A stretch of DNA of 64,000 nucleotides from assembly GCA_947652605.1 (NCBI GenBank), contig OX393577.1:35467466-35531465 (forward strand), given 5' to 3'. The stretch is from Elmis aenea. Lineage: Eukaryota > Arthropoda > Insecta > Coleoptera > Elmidae. The notes beneath the pieces were generated by a model. The model saw nothing but the letters and a program-made list of their open reading frames with translations, was not told the origin of the DNA and ran no database searches. This document shows positions 11,301 through 24,091 of this stretch, one piece after another (position 1 is the first letter of the stretch; each line of letters opens with the position of its first letter). The position numbers and the translations under genes are program-made.

Positions 11301-14300
11301 GGCCAAAAGGCACTTACATGTAATATTTTGGAAGCGCAAATTTGGTTAATTACCCTTTAATGTTCAATATTTTGTACAATTCATAAACAGTATCGATTTT
11401 TTTTATCTTGAGTTTTTGTTAAGTTATAGTACGAATATTTTAGATTACTGATGCTCTGATTGCATCACACTAAACCATTAGCATTTTTAGATCACAATTG
11501 CTTGTCACCTTGTAAAATTGCACTTATGTAGTTAATAAACGTTCATGTCCGATGTGTTTTACAATTCGTATCCAGTTTGACTTATATAAGTGCATCCTAA
11601 TGTTTCTTGGCGGAAAGTGATTATTAACGAAATACAGTTCTGCATATTTTTATTGCCCTATACGTTGATATACGATCTGAACTTTCTACACGTGAACATA
11701 TGAGAAAATTTCGTGTTAAAAGGATGAAATGACTTGACTAGCAATAATGTTTTTCAAATCTTGGTGTCGTGTTACTACTAAAACGCGTTATTGGTGCTTA
11801 TGCTGACGAAGCTGTCAACTAGCAAGACATCACAAAATGTCGAACTGGTTCTGTATTATACTTTTTTTTAAATTTTATTGACATCAACACGGTCATTCAA
11901 AATTCAAAATGTCTGCAACTAATAGAAAGGGTTTTTTATTATTGATTTCTTAAAAAAATTAATTCCAAATAAAAGTTGATGCATGGCATGAAATTAATTT
12001 TAAGATAAAAAACAAATGGATACAAATTTATGTGATACTAGATTTTAGCAATTTTACAAACAGTTACAAGAAAAGTTCCTAGGAAAACGGAATTTTCTAT
12101 TTATTGTTATTTTTAAATTTGAAGAAGCTTTTTATTATGATTTTTTTTTGTAATTCTTAAAATAAGGGTACTTTACTATCGTGCATATTTCTAAAATCGC
12201 TAATATCTTGTGCCATATGTATTTTTATTAAACTTTTATTATATTAAAATTAGTTTCAGACTATGCACCAACTTTTGTGGACAATAAAATTTTCTGTGAA
12301 ATTGATAATAAAAACTTTTTCATTTGTTGTAGACTTTTTGAATTACTATATATCTTTTACACATCTGCATAATAGTAGTTTTTATTTCCACCTATATGCT
12401 ACTTTTAAATTCTATTCAAATGTTACCTAAGAAAATTAACTGATACATCCAGAATTATTTATGTGTCGAATAAATGTATTTGTGTATTAAAACAAAACGT
12501 TACTTAAAATGCAGAAATTCAGTAAACAATGTCATTATGATCAATCATGATTTGAACATAAAATGGTGTGTTAAAAGTTAAAACATCTCTCTCAGGATGG
12601 CCCTTGCACTTTCAAAATATCGTTAAAACTTAAAATTATAAAATCTTGCAATGCGATCACATAAACACAGTCGCTAATTTAATGATTAAATGATTAATAT
12701 GAAAATAATGGCTTTATTAACAATCAAAAAAATTAACTTTTGTTCAGGAAACAAAAAGAAACAGAAAGATAAGTTAATTATATACCTACATATACATATC
12801 AAGGTATGATTGCCTTGTTTTTAATGTTTGTTAACGAGGTGTTTTGTTGTAGTACATAGATACTATTTCTAAATTCAGCTTATAAAGTCTTTTTTCCAAA
12901 CATTAGTTGGATTTGGTACTTCTATTGTTTCTTGGATATAGATTTTGCCTTATAAAAGTTCTTAAGCGGATTAAAAGTGAACAACAACACGAACAAAAAT
13001 AGCTTGCTTAGTAATCTGTGACAGAATTTATTATTATCAAAACACAAATGGAGTAAATTGATAAAATATACTACGACAAAAGAAAGTGAAGCACACTGTT
13101 AAATAAATACATATATATTTTAAAAATATTTTATTTCATTACAGCTATTTTTGCAGCATTCAAAATCTTTAAATGGTATTCACAAAAATTTAACTATAAA
13201 TATGAAATGTGCTTGTGTTTTTTAAAGTTACGTGTATGAATATTTACAACAAACAATTACTGTGCACTACTAATATAGTAAAATCATGTTTTCTGCTTTT
13301 CGTTATTTATTTATAAATTTATATTGTAAGATTGTAAGTAAAATTTTGCATGACCAATAAATCTGCGATTATTTACCGCGCTACAGAAGTAACTTTGTTG
13401 CCATAAGAGACGGTTAAATTAATAAAATTGAACAGAATCACAAAAAAATATGAATAACGTTTAAAAAATTAATGTTGCCAACTTGCTCAGAAAAGTGCTA
13501 AAAACTAAAAAGTGACAAAATTCGCGAACACAAATATCCTTATGCACCTTATAATTGTAATTAGATTACGATTAAGTTGAACATTTACCGAGATACATAC
13601 AAAAATTACATTTTTTTAAATTGCAACCATAGTTATAAAATACTCCTATTTTATTATCTTTCAATTTCAGTAATATATGGATAGTAATATGTAGTGGTAG
13701 TAGATTAATGTTTGCATTTACTTACTAAATTAAAGGTTAATCCTTGTTTATTGGTATAAGTATGTGCAAACAATATTTCAAATTATGACTGATTACATGT
13801 AAAGAAAATTACTTGCTAATATGTTATTATGTGTTTGATGAACTGTTTTCTTAAGAATAATTATATGGAAAGTTGACAAACAGTCTAACAATTTTTAATT
13901 ATAAAGAAACAAAAATTTACAGTTTTCAAAGTCAATAATATTTTGTGAATTTTTAGAACCGTTTAACTATTGAAGTTAATAAAGTCACAGCACGATCAAC
14001 TTGAGTTTATTTAAAAATTACCGATTTAAAACTTTTGTCTATCATAGTTAAAAAGACATTTATGTTTAAAATAAATATTTAACATTTTTCAGTTTTTTAC
14101 AGGTTTCTTAGAAAATTGACAAAATTGGTTATTTTTAAACTATAAAAATTGTAGTCGATAGTATAGTATGTCTAAATAATGACAAGGTTAAAAATGTATT
14201 TGTGATTTTCTTTAAATTATTTTTATAGTAAAAATTTAAGTAAGATGTTCACAGTGAAGTGATATAAACTGGTCAAAATAAATTCAATAAGTCATTTGTT

Positions 14301-15246
14301 AAAATCGTAATATCGGTTACAATTGAAACAATCTAAATTTACTAATGCAGCCAGCATGTTCTTTTGAGTTCGTTTTAAATAAATCCAATCTCAATTCATT
14401 GAAATTTGAAAGTGCAAGCGTCAAGGGCAAGATGTGGCGTTTTTTTTTAAATATTAAAGTCAACCGTCGCTATCAACCTTCTATCAACCCAACTGTCCTG
14501 AGGCTGCTATGAATCACAATTTTATGATATTGTCTACCCAAGTCACGGACCTTACAGGCTCAACTTGCGAATCCCCGACAGTGCAACACATTTCTACAAT
14601 ACGTAACTGATAAAATTACATACCAAACGGCTATTTTTATTGTTGGATTTTACTTTTTTTAAACAATTGTTTAAGTAATTTTTGCAAAATGCAATTATTT
14701 CTGAGTTAACGATGCAGCTATTATATTCTCAAGTAATTTATGTAAAAAAAAAAATATCTTATCGTGAATTACTTGTTTTAGTGTAAATATATTATTTTAA
14801 ATTAGGCTTTTGCATCGCGCGCTCTCCTATAATGGAAAGCACATCCTGATATTGCTGTTGACATTTCCGGCATCTTACGTCCATCCCAGACACTTGAGCT
14901 TTACTTCTATTTCGTTTCACTATGCCGTCTTCAATATAATAATAGATCGAATAATATTTTTGGGCAGACCATAAATAATATTAATAATTCCCTTCAAAAT
15001 TTTGTGTTTATCCTGAGCATATACGGTCTGTGCAAACCGTAATATCAATGTCAAACGTTATTGATGACAATTACACAGTGGACTATTGACGTGTTTATTT
15101 ATTCATCGCGTATAGTTTAGATTATTCCTTTGACACGTATACCTAGACCAGAGTGGTTGAATCTTACGAAGATATTTCAATTATTTTTATATAGCTCCAC
15201 CGCATACGACTATTTATCTAAATATGACAATATGTGTTCTTTAGGC

Positions 15247-15509
15247 CAGTGGTTCTTAACCTTTTAGTAGTCGCGGCCCCCAAATATCCTAAAATATTTT
15301 CGAGGGCCCCTAGTTTGTAGTAACAAAAGTTTTACAATGTATTTAAGAAGATATGTCTCCGATGGTTCGAGTAAAATAAGGAACAAAAAATCTTTTTTTT
15401 AAATTTCAATATTTTAAAAAATAAAAACGTTTTATAAATTTTTCCCGGCCCCTCTTAAAATCTTTCACGGCCCCCCAGGGGGCCGCGGTCCCCCGGTTTA
15501 GAATCGCTG
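15247..15509. mobile_element. hAT MITE, 263 bp (CAGTGGTTCTTAACC family, copy 1)
   Basis: The left end is CAGTGGTTCTTAACC and the right end complements it with mismatches (GGTTTAGAATCGCTG). It is flanked by a perfect 8-bp duplication CTTTAGGC at 15239-15246 and 15510-15517. C/G-rich runs (GCGGCCCCC, GGGGGCCGCGG) sit just inside both ends. The end sequence resembles the Charlie-like group of hAT elements. No coding content. Confidence 0.88.
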
Positions 15510-15715
15510 CTTTAGGCAATATGTTTTAAAAGTTCTTTATGCCATTAAAATAAATTTATAACTCACAAAATATGATCAAACGATCTAAACCCTTTTATGG
15601 AAAAAATTAAGAAAGAGTAATTTTTTTACAGTTTACTATCACTATTTACATTGGGTTTTTATTGAACGTGACTATGTCACAAAATCTCATTCAATATTGA
15701 CCTATTACCTAGTAA

Positions 15716-16043
15716 CAGGGCTTCGAACCGGAACTGAACCGAAAACCGGAAAAAAACGTTATTTTTGTCGGAACGAAAACCGGAACTGAACCGAAAAAAA
15801 TTATCGTTTTATTACGGTACGGTACATGTTCAACAAACTCGCGCGTTTTGTTTATATATGTTTCGTTTAATAAATTATATTATCATCATATGTTATATAC
15901 TTCTATTTCCAATTATTATACCAAATAAAAACATTTAAAAAAAATAAAAAGTAATCACTCGGAGCTGAACCGAAAACCGAAAAAAACCGTTATTTTTTCC
16001 GGAACGAAAACCGAAACGAAAAAAATTACGGTTCGAAGCCCTG
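15716..16043. mobile_element. hAT MITE, 328 bp (CAGGGCTTCGAACCG family)
   Basis: The ends CAGGGCTTCGAACCG and CGGTTCGAAGCCCTG are exact complements. A perfect 8-bp duplication CCTAGTAA lies at 15708-15715 and 16044-16051. Internally it carries repeated GAACCGAAAACCGGAA-like motifs near both ends. Non-autonomous. Confidence 0.9.
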
Positions 16044-16347
16044 CCTAGTAAGGTGATATGCAATTATCAGTTGTGCAACAGTTTGGTTGCAGTAGTCATT
16101 GCAAAGTGTTTATATGAGAACGCGCTCACATGCCACTGGCGCATAACTGTAAATTTTAACAACTAAAAAGTGCGTGTCTCGACACAAACTAAACGATTTG
16201 GCGACTTCGTACAACTGTTTTGTGTCATATAAGCTTGAATTTCGTTCTCCTTGTCGTCTCAAGAGCACACATTTTAGCTAACTTGTGGAAATCCATGTTG
16301 AAACAAAACAATTTAGTTGCTTGTGTGCTTACATCTATGATCTATGC

Positions 16348-17651
16348 CAGTGGTTCTTAACCTTTTAGTAGTTGCGGCCCCCTAAATATACTAAAATATT
16401 TTTGCGGCCCCCTAGTTTATAGCAAAAATGATAATTACGATGGTTCTAGCACAACCTCCCGGAAATTAGCCTCGTTTAAAAACCTTTCCGTATAAGTACC
16501 TTCCCTCACAATTTGCAAATCTAAAAGCATGTACAATATTTTTTTCAAATATATAATTTAATAATTATTTATTTATTCTCTTTATAATAAACAAAACAAT
16601 TCTTACAAATTGACGGGACATTTTTTTACTTGAAAAAAAATAGTGATTTATGTATTTGGTTATATTATTTCAACAAAAAAACTATCATCAACTTTAAAGC
16701 AGCTTACGCTGGTAACGAAGTTGTTGCAAACAACACAGAACAATTTGTTTTGGTTTGCTTATAAAATAATAGATGTGCAGAATGAGAATAGTACTTGAAA
16801 ACAAATGGGAAAAAATATAAACAACTTTTCTGGAAAAAAAACAAAATTAAAAAAAAAAATTCAATTCTAAATTATATTAACATACCGAAGATGTGGAACG
16901 AACTAGATAAATGATAAACGAATAATATTCCTTTAAGCTTCTAACAAATCTCCTTTTTTAACCGGTATCTTTTAAATATTCAGGTAAACAAATGTAAAAA
17001 AAAGTTTTTAAACTTAAAGCAATAGGGATTGTTTAGGCCAATGTTAGAAAAAACAGGATGCAAATAAAAACTCTGATCATCTCGTGTTTGGTATTCATCC
17101 AAAGAAAAGTTTTTGTGTGATAACATTCGATTTTTGTTTATTTTTTAGTGTTTTGTAAATAAGTTAAGCTTGTTCGATTTTTACTAAACTTTTCAATCTA
17201 TGGTATGTTATAAATAATATGTATTAAATAGTATCTTGACAATTTTATTTTCCACTATTTGGAATTTTTTTAAAAGTAAACTTGTACAAGGCGCCTAAGA
17301 AATAATTACAAAGAGCGTGATAGAATTTATGTTTAAGTTATTTTGTTAATTAAGTTAGTTGCTAATCCAACTCTCTATTTCGGATAGGAGTTGCTTAATC
17401 TGAATTTTTTGTAAGTCAATCGTATTTGCCCTCGCTTTATTTTAGTACGTGGTGCGTCTCCACAATCTGCACTGCATTGCACTGTAGAACTCGGATTACT
17501 AATACAAAACGATACCAGTTTGAAACAAAGTAAAATACGGAGCAAGATTTTAATATTTTAAAAAGCAAAAACGTTTTATAAATTTTTCGCGGTCCCCCAA
17601 AATATTTCACGGCTCCCCATAGGGCCGCGGCCCCCTGGTTAAGAATCACTC
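16348..17651. mobile_element. hAT element, 1304 bp, related to the 15247 MITE
   Basis: The left end CAGTGGTTCTTAACC matches the 263-bp element. The right end reads GGTTAAGAATCACTC, with the final G mutated to C. The 8-bp duplication ATCTATGC at 16340-16347 and 17652-17659 is perfect. The longer interior is AT-rich and no transposase motif was recognised. The right end also shares the AGCAAAAACGTTTTATAAAT block with the shorter copy. Confidence 0.85.
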
Positions 17652-18294
17652 ATCTATGCTACTCCTGATTTAGTTTTGCGTAAGTGAGCGTCGTGGTGTA
17701 GCCATTCGCGGATCAAACTGTTAAAGAACTAATGAATTGCATGTCAGCGCCCAGCCTCAATCTTAAAGTACATTATAATTACTTTTTAAATAATTACCGT
17801 AGAAAGCATTGACTTTGTTATGTTAAAATTTTAAACGGAAGCAGAGATATGCAATATGGGAATCGGTTTTGGTATGAGCGGAGTTTTTAAAACTAAGCTT
17901 TACGATTCCTTATAACCCAGACATTTTGTGAATTGCCCTTAATTTTATCTAACACTATCTCCATTACTTTGTATAACTGAAAACGGTATAGTAAGTACCA
18001 TTCGTCTTACAAACGTTTTGCATTTTAACGACACAGTTCGTGATTAATGACGAGTATATAAAGATAATTAGTCCTTAAACCAAACGCTATGCTTCTCTGT
18101 GATATTGCGATTAGTTGATTAGTAGGCACAAATCTACTGAGCATCTTCACTAGTATCCGCCATCTTGGAGACAGTCGACTGTTATTACTTTAGCCACTTT
18201 AGGTTAGGAGATGGAACAGATATCAATCTACTGCATAATAACAAGCAAAGTAAAGCGGCTTCCAAGCAATAATAGCATTAGCATTACTATAGTA

Positions 18295-18792
18295 TATCTC
18301 AAATAAAACTTCCCGTATCGGCTTAAGCACTTGGAACAACCCAGGTACATACACAATCTTGGATAAACCTTAAATGATTTTTATGGCACAACACCTAAAA
18401 TCATAATCGTATCCACATCTTCCTAATTGCTTTTCTTTGAGTATAATGCTGCAGTTCTAAACAAGTTCTCGCTAAAAGCTTATTACCTTATCTGCGCTAT
18501 AATAGATTTTAAATTATAATTGTTTTCAAGCAAAAACTTTTGGGAAACACTGATACAGATATTAATTTTATTTTACCTAAGAACCCAAATTAAACCTTAT
18601 TGAACTTATAATTAGGGATCAAATTTCGACTGCTTGCGATAATATTCATTCAATTAGATTACAACTTTCATTGGCGTAGACTGAATTGTAAACACAAATA
18701 ATATTTAAAGAAAGAGACGGAGATTGTGCATTTGTTTCGTTTAGTTCTGCCTCTTCTTAATCCGCTGTGAGCAGGTTTAAAAGACATATACT
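18295..18792 (+). repeat. Dispersed repeat, about 500 bp (copy 2)
   Basis: Nearly identical to 62177-62690 over its full length, starting GTATATCTCAAATAAAAC and ending near CTTCTTAATCCGCTGTGAGC. A diverged inverted copy lies at 4566-4995. Ends such as ATAAAACTTCCC.TATCGG may be short inverted repeats. No open frame of note. Class not recognised. Confidence 0.75.
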
Positions 18793-20087
18793 ATACCATT
18801 ATTTTAAACGTACAATATCGCAGTGCTCAAATACTGTACTATTTTACGCATGATTATTCTCTTATTTCGTCAGCTTAAACAGTTAAATACTATATTATTA
18901 TCTCACGGTAAAATAATCTCCATTTTGTCTTATTCATCCTATTTATCTCTAAGTAATGAAAACCCACAAAAGGTTTGTCAATGAGTATATTCGCCGTCTC
19001 TTAGGGAGCAATCGTTTATAAGAATGGCGTTCCGTATAAGGGTAAATAGTCGTTAGGCGTTTGTTTTTAATGAAACCACAAACAGTTATTACGAAAATAA
19101 AGTTTTTTAACCATAATCCAGCGACAGAAACTGTTTTCACAATTGCAACAAAAGAACACCACTCGCATTTCACGATTGCTAAATATCGCATTATTAATTT
19201 AAATGTAAAGCATTTTATGAGAAATAACTGTCGATTAATGTTCAACTTGTATAATATTCTGCTTAACTGGAGTAACATCTGTCTTAAAGAAAATTAGTGG
19301 AATCTATAAACGTATGAGATTGTTTTGTGAGCTGCTTAATATTAACAAAAGAGAAGGCTGAAAAATAAGGTACATATTTACCTTAAGATGTGTCTGTTAA
19401 TTCAATTGTTCTTTTATGTTACATAAACTCTCAAGAAAGCTAAAAAATCGACTACAACCTAACTTAATATACTAAAACCAGGCTGCAAAGAGATCCGTTT
19501 AAAGTTAACCAAAACGTTAAATATGGTTTCTTTCACTAAAACGATTCCTTTTAAATCCAACCTCCATTAAATACGACTGATTTTTGTTTCTTTAAAGTCG
19601 CTTATTTTTATTGTTTTTATTTAAATATTGTGGATTTTTTGGGATGATAACAGTAAGATTTATTAATTTTATGACTAATTGGAACTGATTACATGGGATT
19701 AGCAAAAGTTACCTTTAATTTGGAAACAGGAAAGGAAGTTTTGGTACTTCGTTGGTGAGTGTGTCTATCAAATATTTACTCATGTTCCGTCTATCTATAT
19801 TGTTGCTCAAGTATTCTAAACACTCACCAAGTTACATTCGGGTACTCAGAACTTAGTTGTGGTCTTTACTTAACGAGTAGATACTTTTAAGGTTCATTAT
19901 CTTTATTTACACTCTGCGTTAACTATTTAGGGGACTTAAAGTGAAAATGAAACTCAAATGCATGTAGCAATTACATTAAAAACTCTTCATTGAATTTTAT
20001 TTAATCGTGCGATTATCAAAATCAACTATGATTTATATGCATATTACATGGATTATATTGATAATAATTGTAATAATTTATAATATT

Positions 20088-20494
20088 TGTTCGAACTGAA
20101 GGCCTTCAGTTCGTAAACATAGCCGCTGCAATCTTTTAGGTATCGTCTGCAATACTCGCTCCAGTTTTTCTGGCGTTATAGATGACAGCTAATGACAATG
20201 TTGCCATATGTATTATTTTCATTCAAATCAGTGATTAACATATTTTCAACGCCAATTTTTAATAGGAAAAACACAATATCTAGGAAAAAATATTATTCGA
20301 AATTTGTTTTTATTCCAAATCGCAGCAATTTTCATTGACCAATATTAAATAATAACGCTTATTATAGGGCTGAATGTCAAAACTCCTGCAGACACAGCAA
20401 GCATGGTACAACATTTTTGTATTAAGATTTTCGACTTAGAATTTTACGAAGTACATCGCCACGTGTAGCGCTTCCGCCAATTTATACACACCCG
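20088..20494. mobile_element. Right half of the 625-bp MITE family (copy C)
   Basis: It starts inside the element at TTGTTCGAACTGAAGGCCTTC and continues to TACACACCCG, where one T of the end has been lost. The left half is missing, so the copy is truncated. The inner palindrome GAACTGAAGGCCTTCAGTTC is perfect here. Confidence 0.75.
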
Positions 20495-22258
20495 TATATT
20501 AGGCGTGTGTGTGCGTGCCAGGTATTAAACTTTAACATTTTTAAAATAACTTATCGATAGAGGGTTACAAGTGATATTGCAAACCGCGTTCGTTTAGTTA
20601 ATTTTTTAAATAATAACTAATATGCCGGGTGTTAAACGGCGTCTAAACTGGGACAGTTGAGTCAAAAAATTCGCGGTAAAGTTTCAACTGCTTATAATAT
20701 GAAATTAACTGTGTTGCACACCAATAAAGTATATTTTTAATGTAACGTATTTTTGCCACCTTCGTTGTCTAATAAAATATGAGTAAATTTCTGATATCCA
20801 AAATGTGTGGTGACCTGTGGCACATTCGCCACTTCATGAATGACATTTGTAAGTAGCAATATGTCAACGAACTTCGTCGAATGTGACACCTTGTTCGGTT
20901 TATAATCCTTGCGGTAAAGTAACTACACTGCACACTGTGCACATTTGCGCTGCAAGATTAGTGCTTAAATGCCTACTTTGCGAACTGTCGTAAAAAATAA
21001 CTCGTCTACCTTAAATTATGTTTCTTTAATTCTGGTCTTTGCCTGAGCGGCAATTTTTGTTTTTCGAATACATACATTGTTGAAATTTGTATATTATCTA
21101 CAACATTATTATTAATCATAACGTAAAAGCGAAAAACCGTTCTACCTTTTTTTGCTAAACTGATCAAACAACTTGCAAATATGTGTTTGAACAATTCATA
21201 CATTTTGTAGCTGTTATGCTTTATGAAGCACTAAATCGCTTAGGTATGTGTAATAACGACAAAACTACCCTAGTAATTATACTCCCGCTTACAAATTCAC
21301 TAATTCAAAGTTAATCGTTACCGTTACTGTAAGTTATCGAAAATTAGATACTAAAATTGTTAATGTACCTAGCAATTTAGTTACTATTCATCAGTACACA
21401 TACAGTCCAAGACAATTAGCGAATTGTTACAGAATTTTTATGTTAGCTTACTATCATTCCACTGTTTTTCGATAATGGTAACCATTATGTAAAAGTCAAT
21501 GAAAAATAATTAAATTGTATCCACCATTTTAAAGCGTAGTGTTCGATTTTTGTATTTTAAAATAACTCTATATTGATGTTATACTTAATTGTTGCAAATC
21601 TTTATAACAAAACATTTGTACTTTCCTATGAATACTAAAGATAGAAAACGTGTTTAAACGTTCATTAATTTATGATATTATTTCATAGAATTTTTGTAGA
21701 CTATTACACGTAGTAAGATATATTCAGAGAGAAATATTGAAGCCTTTAACCGCCTGCTATGGTTATGCCCTTGGTAACAATCTTAAGACGATTTATTTTA
21801 TACCACCATAAATGTTAAGTGTTGTTTTATTCTAAAATACTTCAATAAATGAAGTATTGTCAGTAAAATTAAATTCGACCTGGTATTTCCCGTTAAGCCA
21901 AAAAACGTGAGACCCGCTGTAATCTCGAAACCTGGGAATTGATTTTAGTTGTACAAAGGATCCTCTAACATAGGGTGCAAAGTTTACCGGGCACAAGAAC
22001 GCCTACACAAAAAAAAATAGTGAAGTTTGCAGGATAACGATTAGGAGACGCCATTGCGCGAAATTAATTGTCTTTTATAATTTAATATTTTGTTTAAAAT
22101 CCTAATAGCGCCGTTTTGTATTTAGAGTTTTTATTTCTCTGGAGAGAATACGAACAAACCTACAAAATCTGTTAGCGTTAAATTTTAAGAATTTAAATTT
22201 TAAGAAAAGTTAAACAAGTAAATTTATTTCAGTTCTAGTGCTGCACTTGTGTTGCTAC

Positions 22259-23117
22259 TAGGGTTTGTCGGTTTTTAAAAATCGGTTTTTTGAAAAAAAT
22301 TACGTATTCGAAAAACCGGTTTTTTTAAGTAAAAAACCGGTTTTTAAGCCTAGATTTAACACGTAAAAAATAAATATCTACATAAAAATCTGTACACTTC
22401 TGCTTCATTTGCAAAATCCAAAAAACGTTTTTACAAAAAAATCAAACATAATTCCGCTGGCTTCAAGAATTGATATAGTCAAGTTATCGGAAAAATATTA
22501 TCTAGAATTTACCCAAATTCTGCTATAGAATTGGAAACAAATTTCGATGAAGATGAAGATATTATTAAGGGTTTTTGGATTTGCTGTTTTTGTTAAAGGT
22601 TCCTCGATAAATCTAAGAATTGATTTCTCCATTTCTTCTTTCAAGACATTGTTCTTTTCATTAAAGGCAGCATTTGCAGTATTTGAATCAACTAATAATA
22701 GGATAAAGAATTTGGGCACACTGTTTGAAGCTTTAAAAACAGTAAGACCCAGCTCAATAGTCAGCGAACCAGTGTTTTCTGTATCTGGTAATTTTGAATC
22801 TCAAATACGAACCAGATTAAGTCATGATTCCGTAAATGTTTTGTGTTTTTAAAATCATGTTTTCTAAAGAAAAAATCAAATTTTAAAAAAACTATTTATG
22901 GTTTGTTGAAAGTTTAGAATTTTATTTTTAATTGTCATCATTTGGTTTTATTTGAAATTTGTTTTATATTTTATAAAATTATGAAATATAAATTATTTTA
23001 TGACGTTTTAATTGTTTTTTTAAAACTATTCGAAAACCGGTTTTAACCGTTTTTTTTGTTGGAAAAACTGGTATTCGAAAACCGGTTTTTCAAAAGTCGG
23101 TTTTTGTATAAACCCTA
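22259..23117 (+). mobile_element. hAT element with transposase remnant, 859 bp
   Basis: The ends are TAGGGTTTGTCGG and, complemented, TAGGGTTTATACA. A perfect 8-bp duplication GTTGCTAC lies at 22251-22258 and 23118-23125. Repeated AAAACCGGTTTT motifs occupy both subterminal regions. The inside encodes the tail of a hAT transposase (next entry), so this is an internally deleted copy and not a pure MITE. The duplication is intact, so the insertion itself has not been rearranged. Confidence 0.92.
22547..22852 (+). pseudogene. hAT transposase C-terminal dimerisation fragment
   Basis: The frame ends with RPSSIVSEPVFSVSGNFES, then RTRLSHDSVNVLCF and a stop. This matches the usual hAT dimerisation block (S..SER.FS..G.....R..L....V..L.FL), with Pro in place of the conserved Arg after SE. 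Only this C-terminal part remains; the catalytic domain is absent. The opening Met is not a real start. Confidence 0.75.
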
Positions 23118-23559
23118 GTTGCTACCTTCTAGTTTATTATATTTAACGACATTAGTTTACAGTTATTGTTCAGAAATTTTATACTAGAAGTGCTTTTAAC
23201 GATTTTACGGTTAAAGTCTCTTTCATTATTTCGTTAAGTAATCCCGGTAATGTGTCAGAATTTAAAAACATTATCATACACTTAATTTCGGTTGGGGCGT
23301 ATTCTCGTATAACTTTTAAGTTTAAAACAGCTTACTTAGTTAAAAGAGATTATATTAGTACAATTTAAAGCTCTTGCTATATGATTTTACTTTCTTTTTG
23401 AAATCGACTAAGCATTATAATTATGCAACTTTGACCCAATTTGTAGCCCTTGAGTTACCATTAACACGATGTTTTTATCTTCCACTATACAATAGTTAAG
23501 ATAAAATATAAAACGAAGTGTTTTGTAATTATATTATACTTAGACGTTGTAATAAAGAG

Positions 23560-23760
23560 GGCAGCAAAAATTCTTAATTTCTGGATTCCAGATTTGAGCT
23601 TTTCAGCGATGAACGATTCCCGTGTTGCACGGTTCCATCTTTGCATGATTCCCGCGTCGAGTGACTCCAGCGTTGAACGATTCAAGATTTGAATGATTCT
23701 GCCGGTGCATTTTCCAGATTTGAACATTCCATATTTGAATGTTTCAACTTTTCATGCGGC
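23560..23760. repeat. Degenerate short tandem repeat
   Basis: Variants of a roughly 15-base motif (CCAGATTTGA, GAACGATTCC, TTGAATGATTC) recur many times here. The register drifts, so the copy number is uncertain. The region is less AT-rich than its flanks. It has no coding appearance. Confidence 0.5.
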
Positions 23761-23940
23761 TCCTTAATACATACTAAGTATTTACAATCTAAATAATCGA
23801 TTATTCGAATAATTGAGGTTTCATCGTATTATTAGGGTTGCCGACACTGTCCTTTTGACATTTGGCGATCGTTCTTTAGAAAGTTCTTTTTCGGAATTTT
23901 GTAAAAAGAGAGTGGTGACTAAGAAAAAATAGGTCCTCGA

Positions 23941-24091
23941 CTTGGTGATTAAAAAAAACGGCAAAACCGGTTTTAACCGTTATTAAATTTCGGTTCACGG
24001 AAACGAAATTTTATTAGTGGGAACATAACGAACGAAAACGAAATATTTTCGATTAGAAACGAACAAAACATTTTTTCGTTTTTAGTCCCTG
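23941..24091 (-). mobile_element. hAT end fragment (CAGGGACT family)
   Basis: On the minus strand it begins CAGGGACTAAAAACG and continues with AAACGAA-type repeats to an AAACCGGTTTTAACCG block. The plus-strand fragment at 60336 has a similar end, CAGGGACTGAGAACGG, and the same motifs. The other end is missing, so no duplication can be checked. Confidence 0.5.

Noticed and set aside
17437..17649. Minus-strand frame with NQGAAALWGAVKYF
   Set aside because: It arises from the GC-rich end of the hAT element 16348-17651 and is not a gene.
18949..19297. Overlapping open frames on both strands
   Set aside because: No motif, splice context or codon pattern; consistent with chance in AT-rich DNA.
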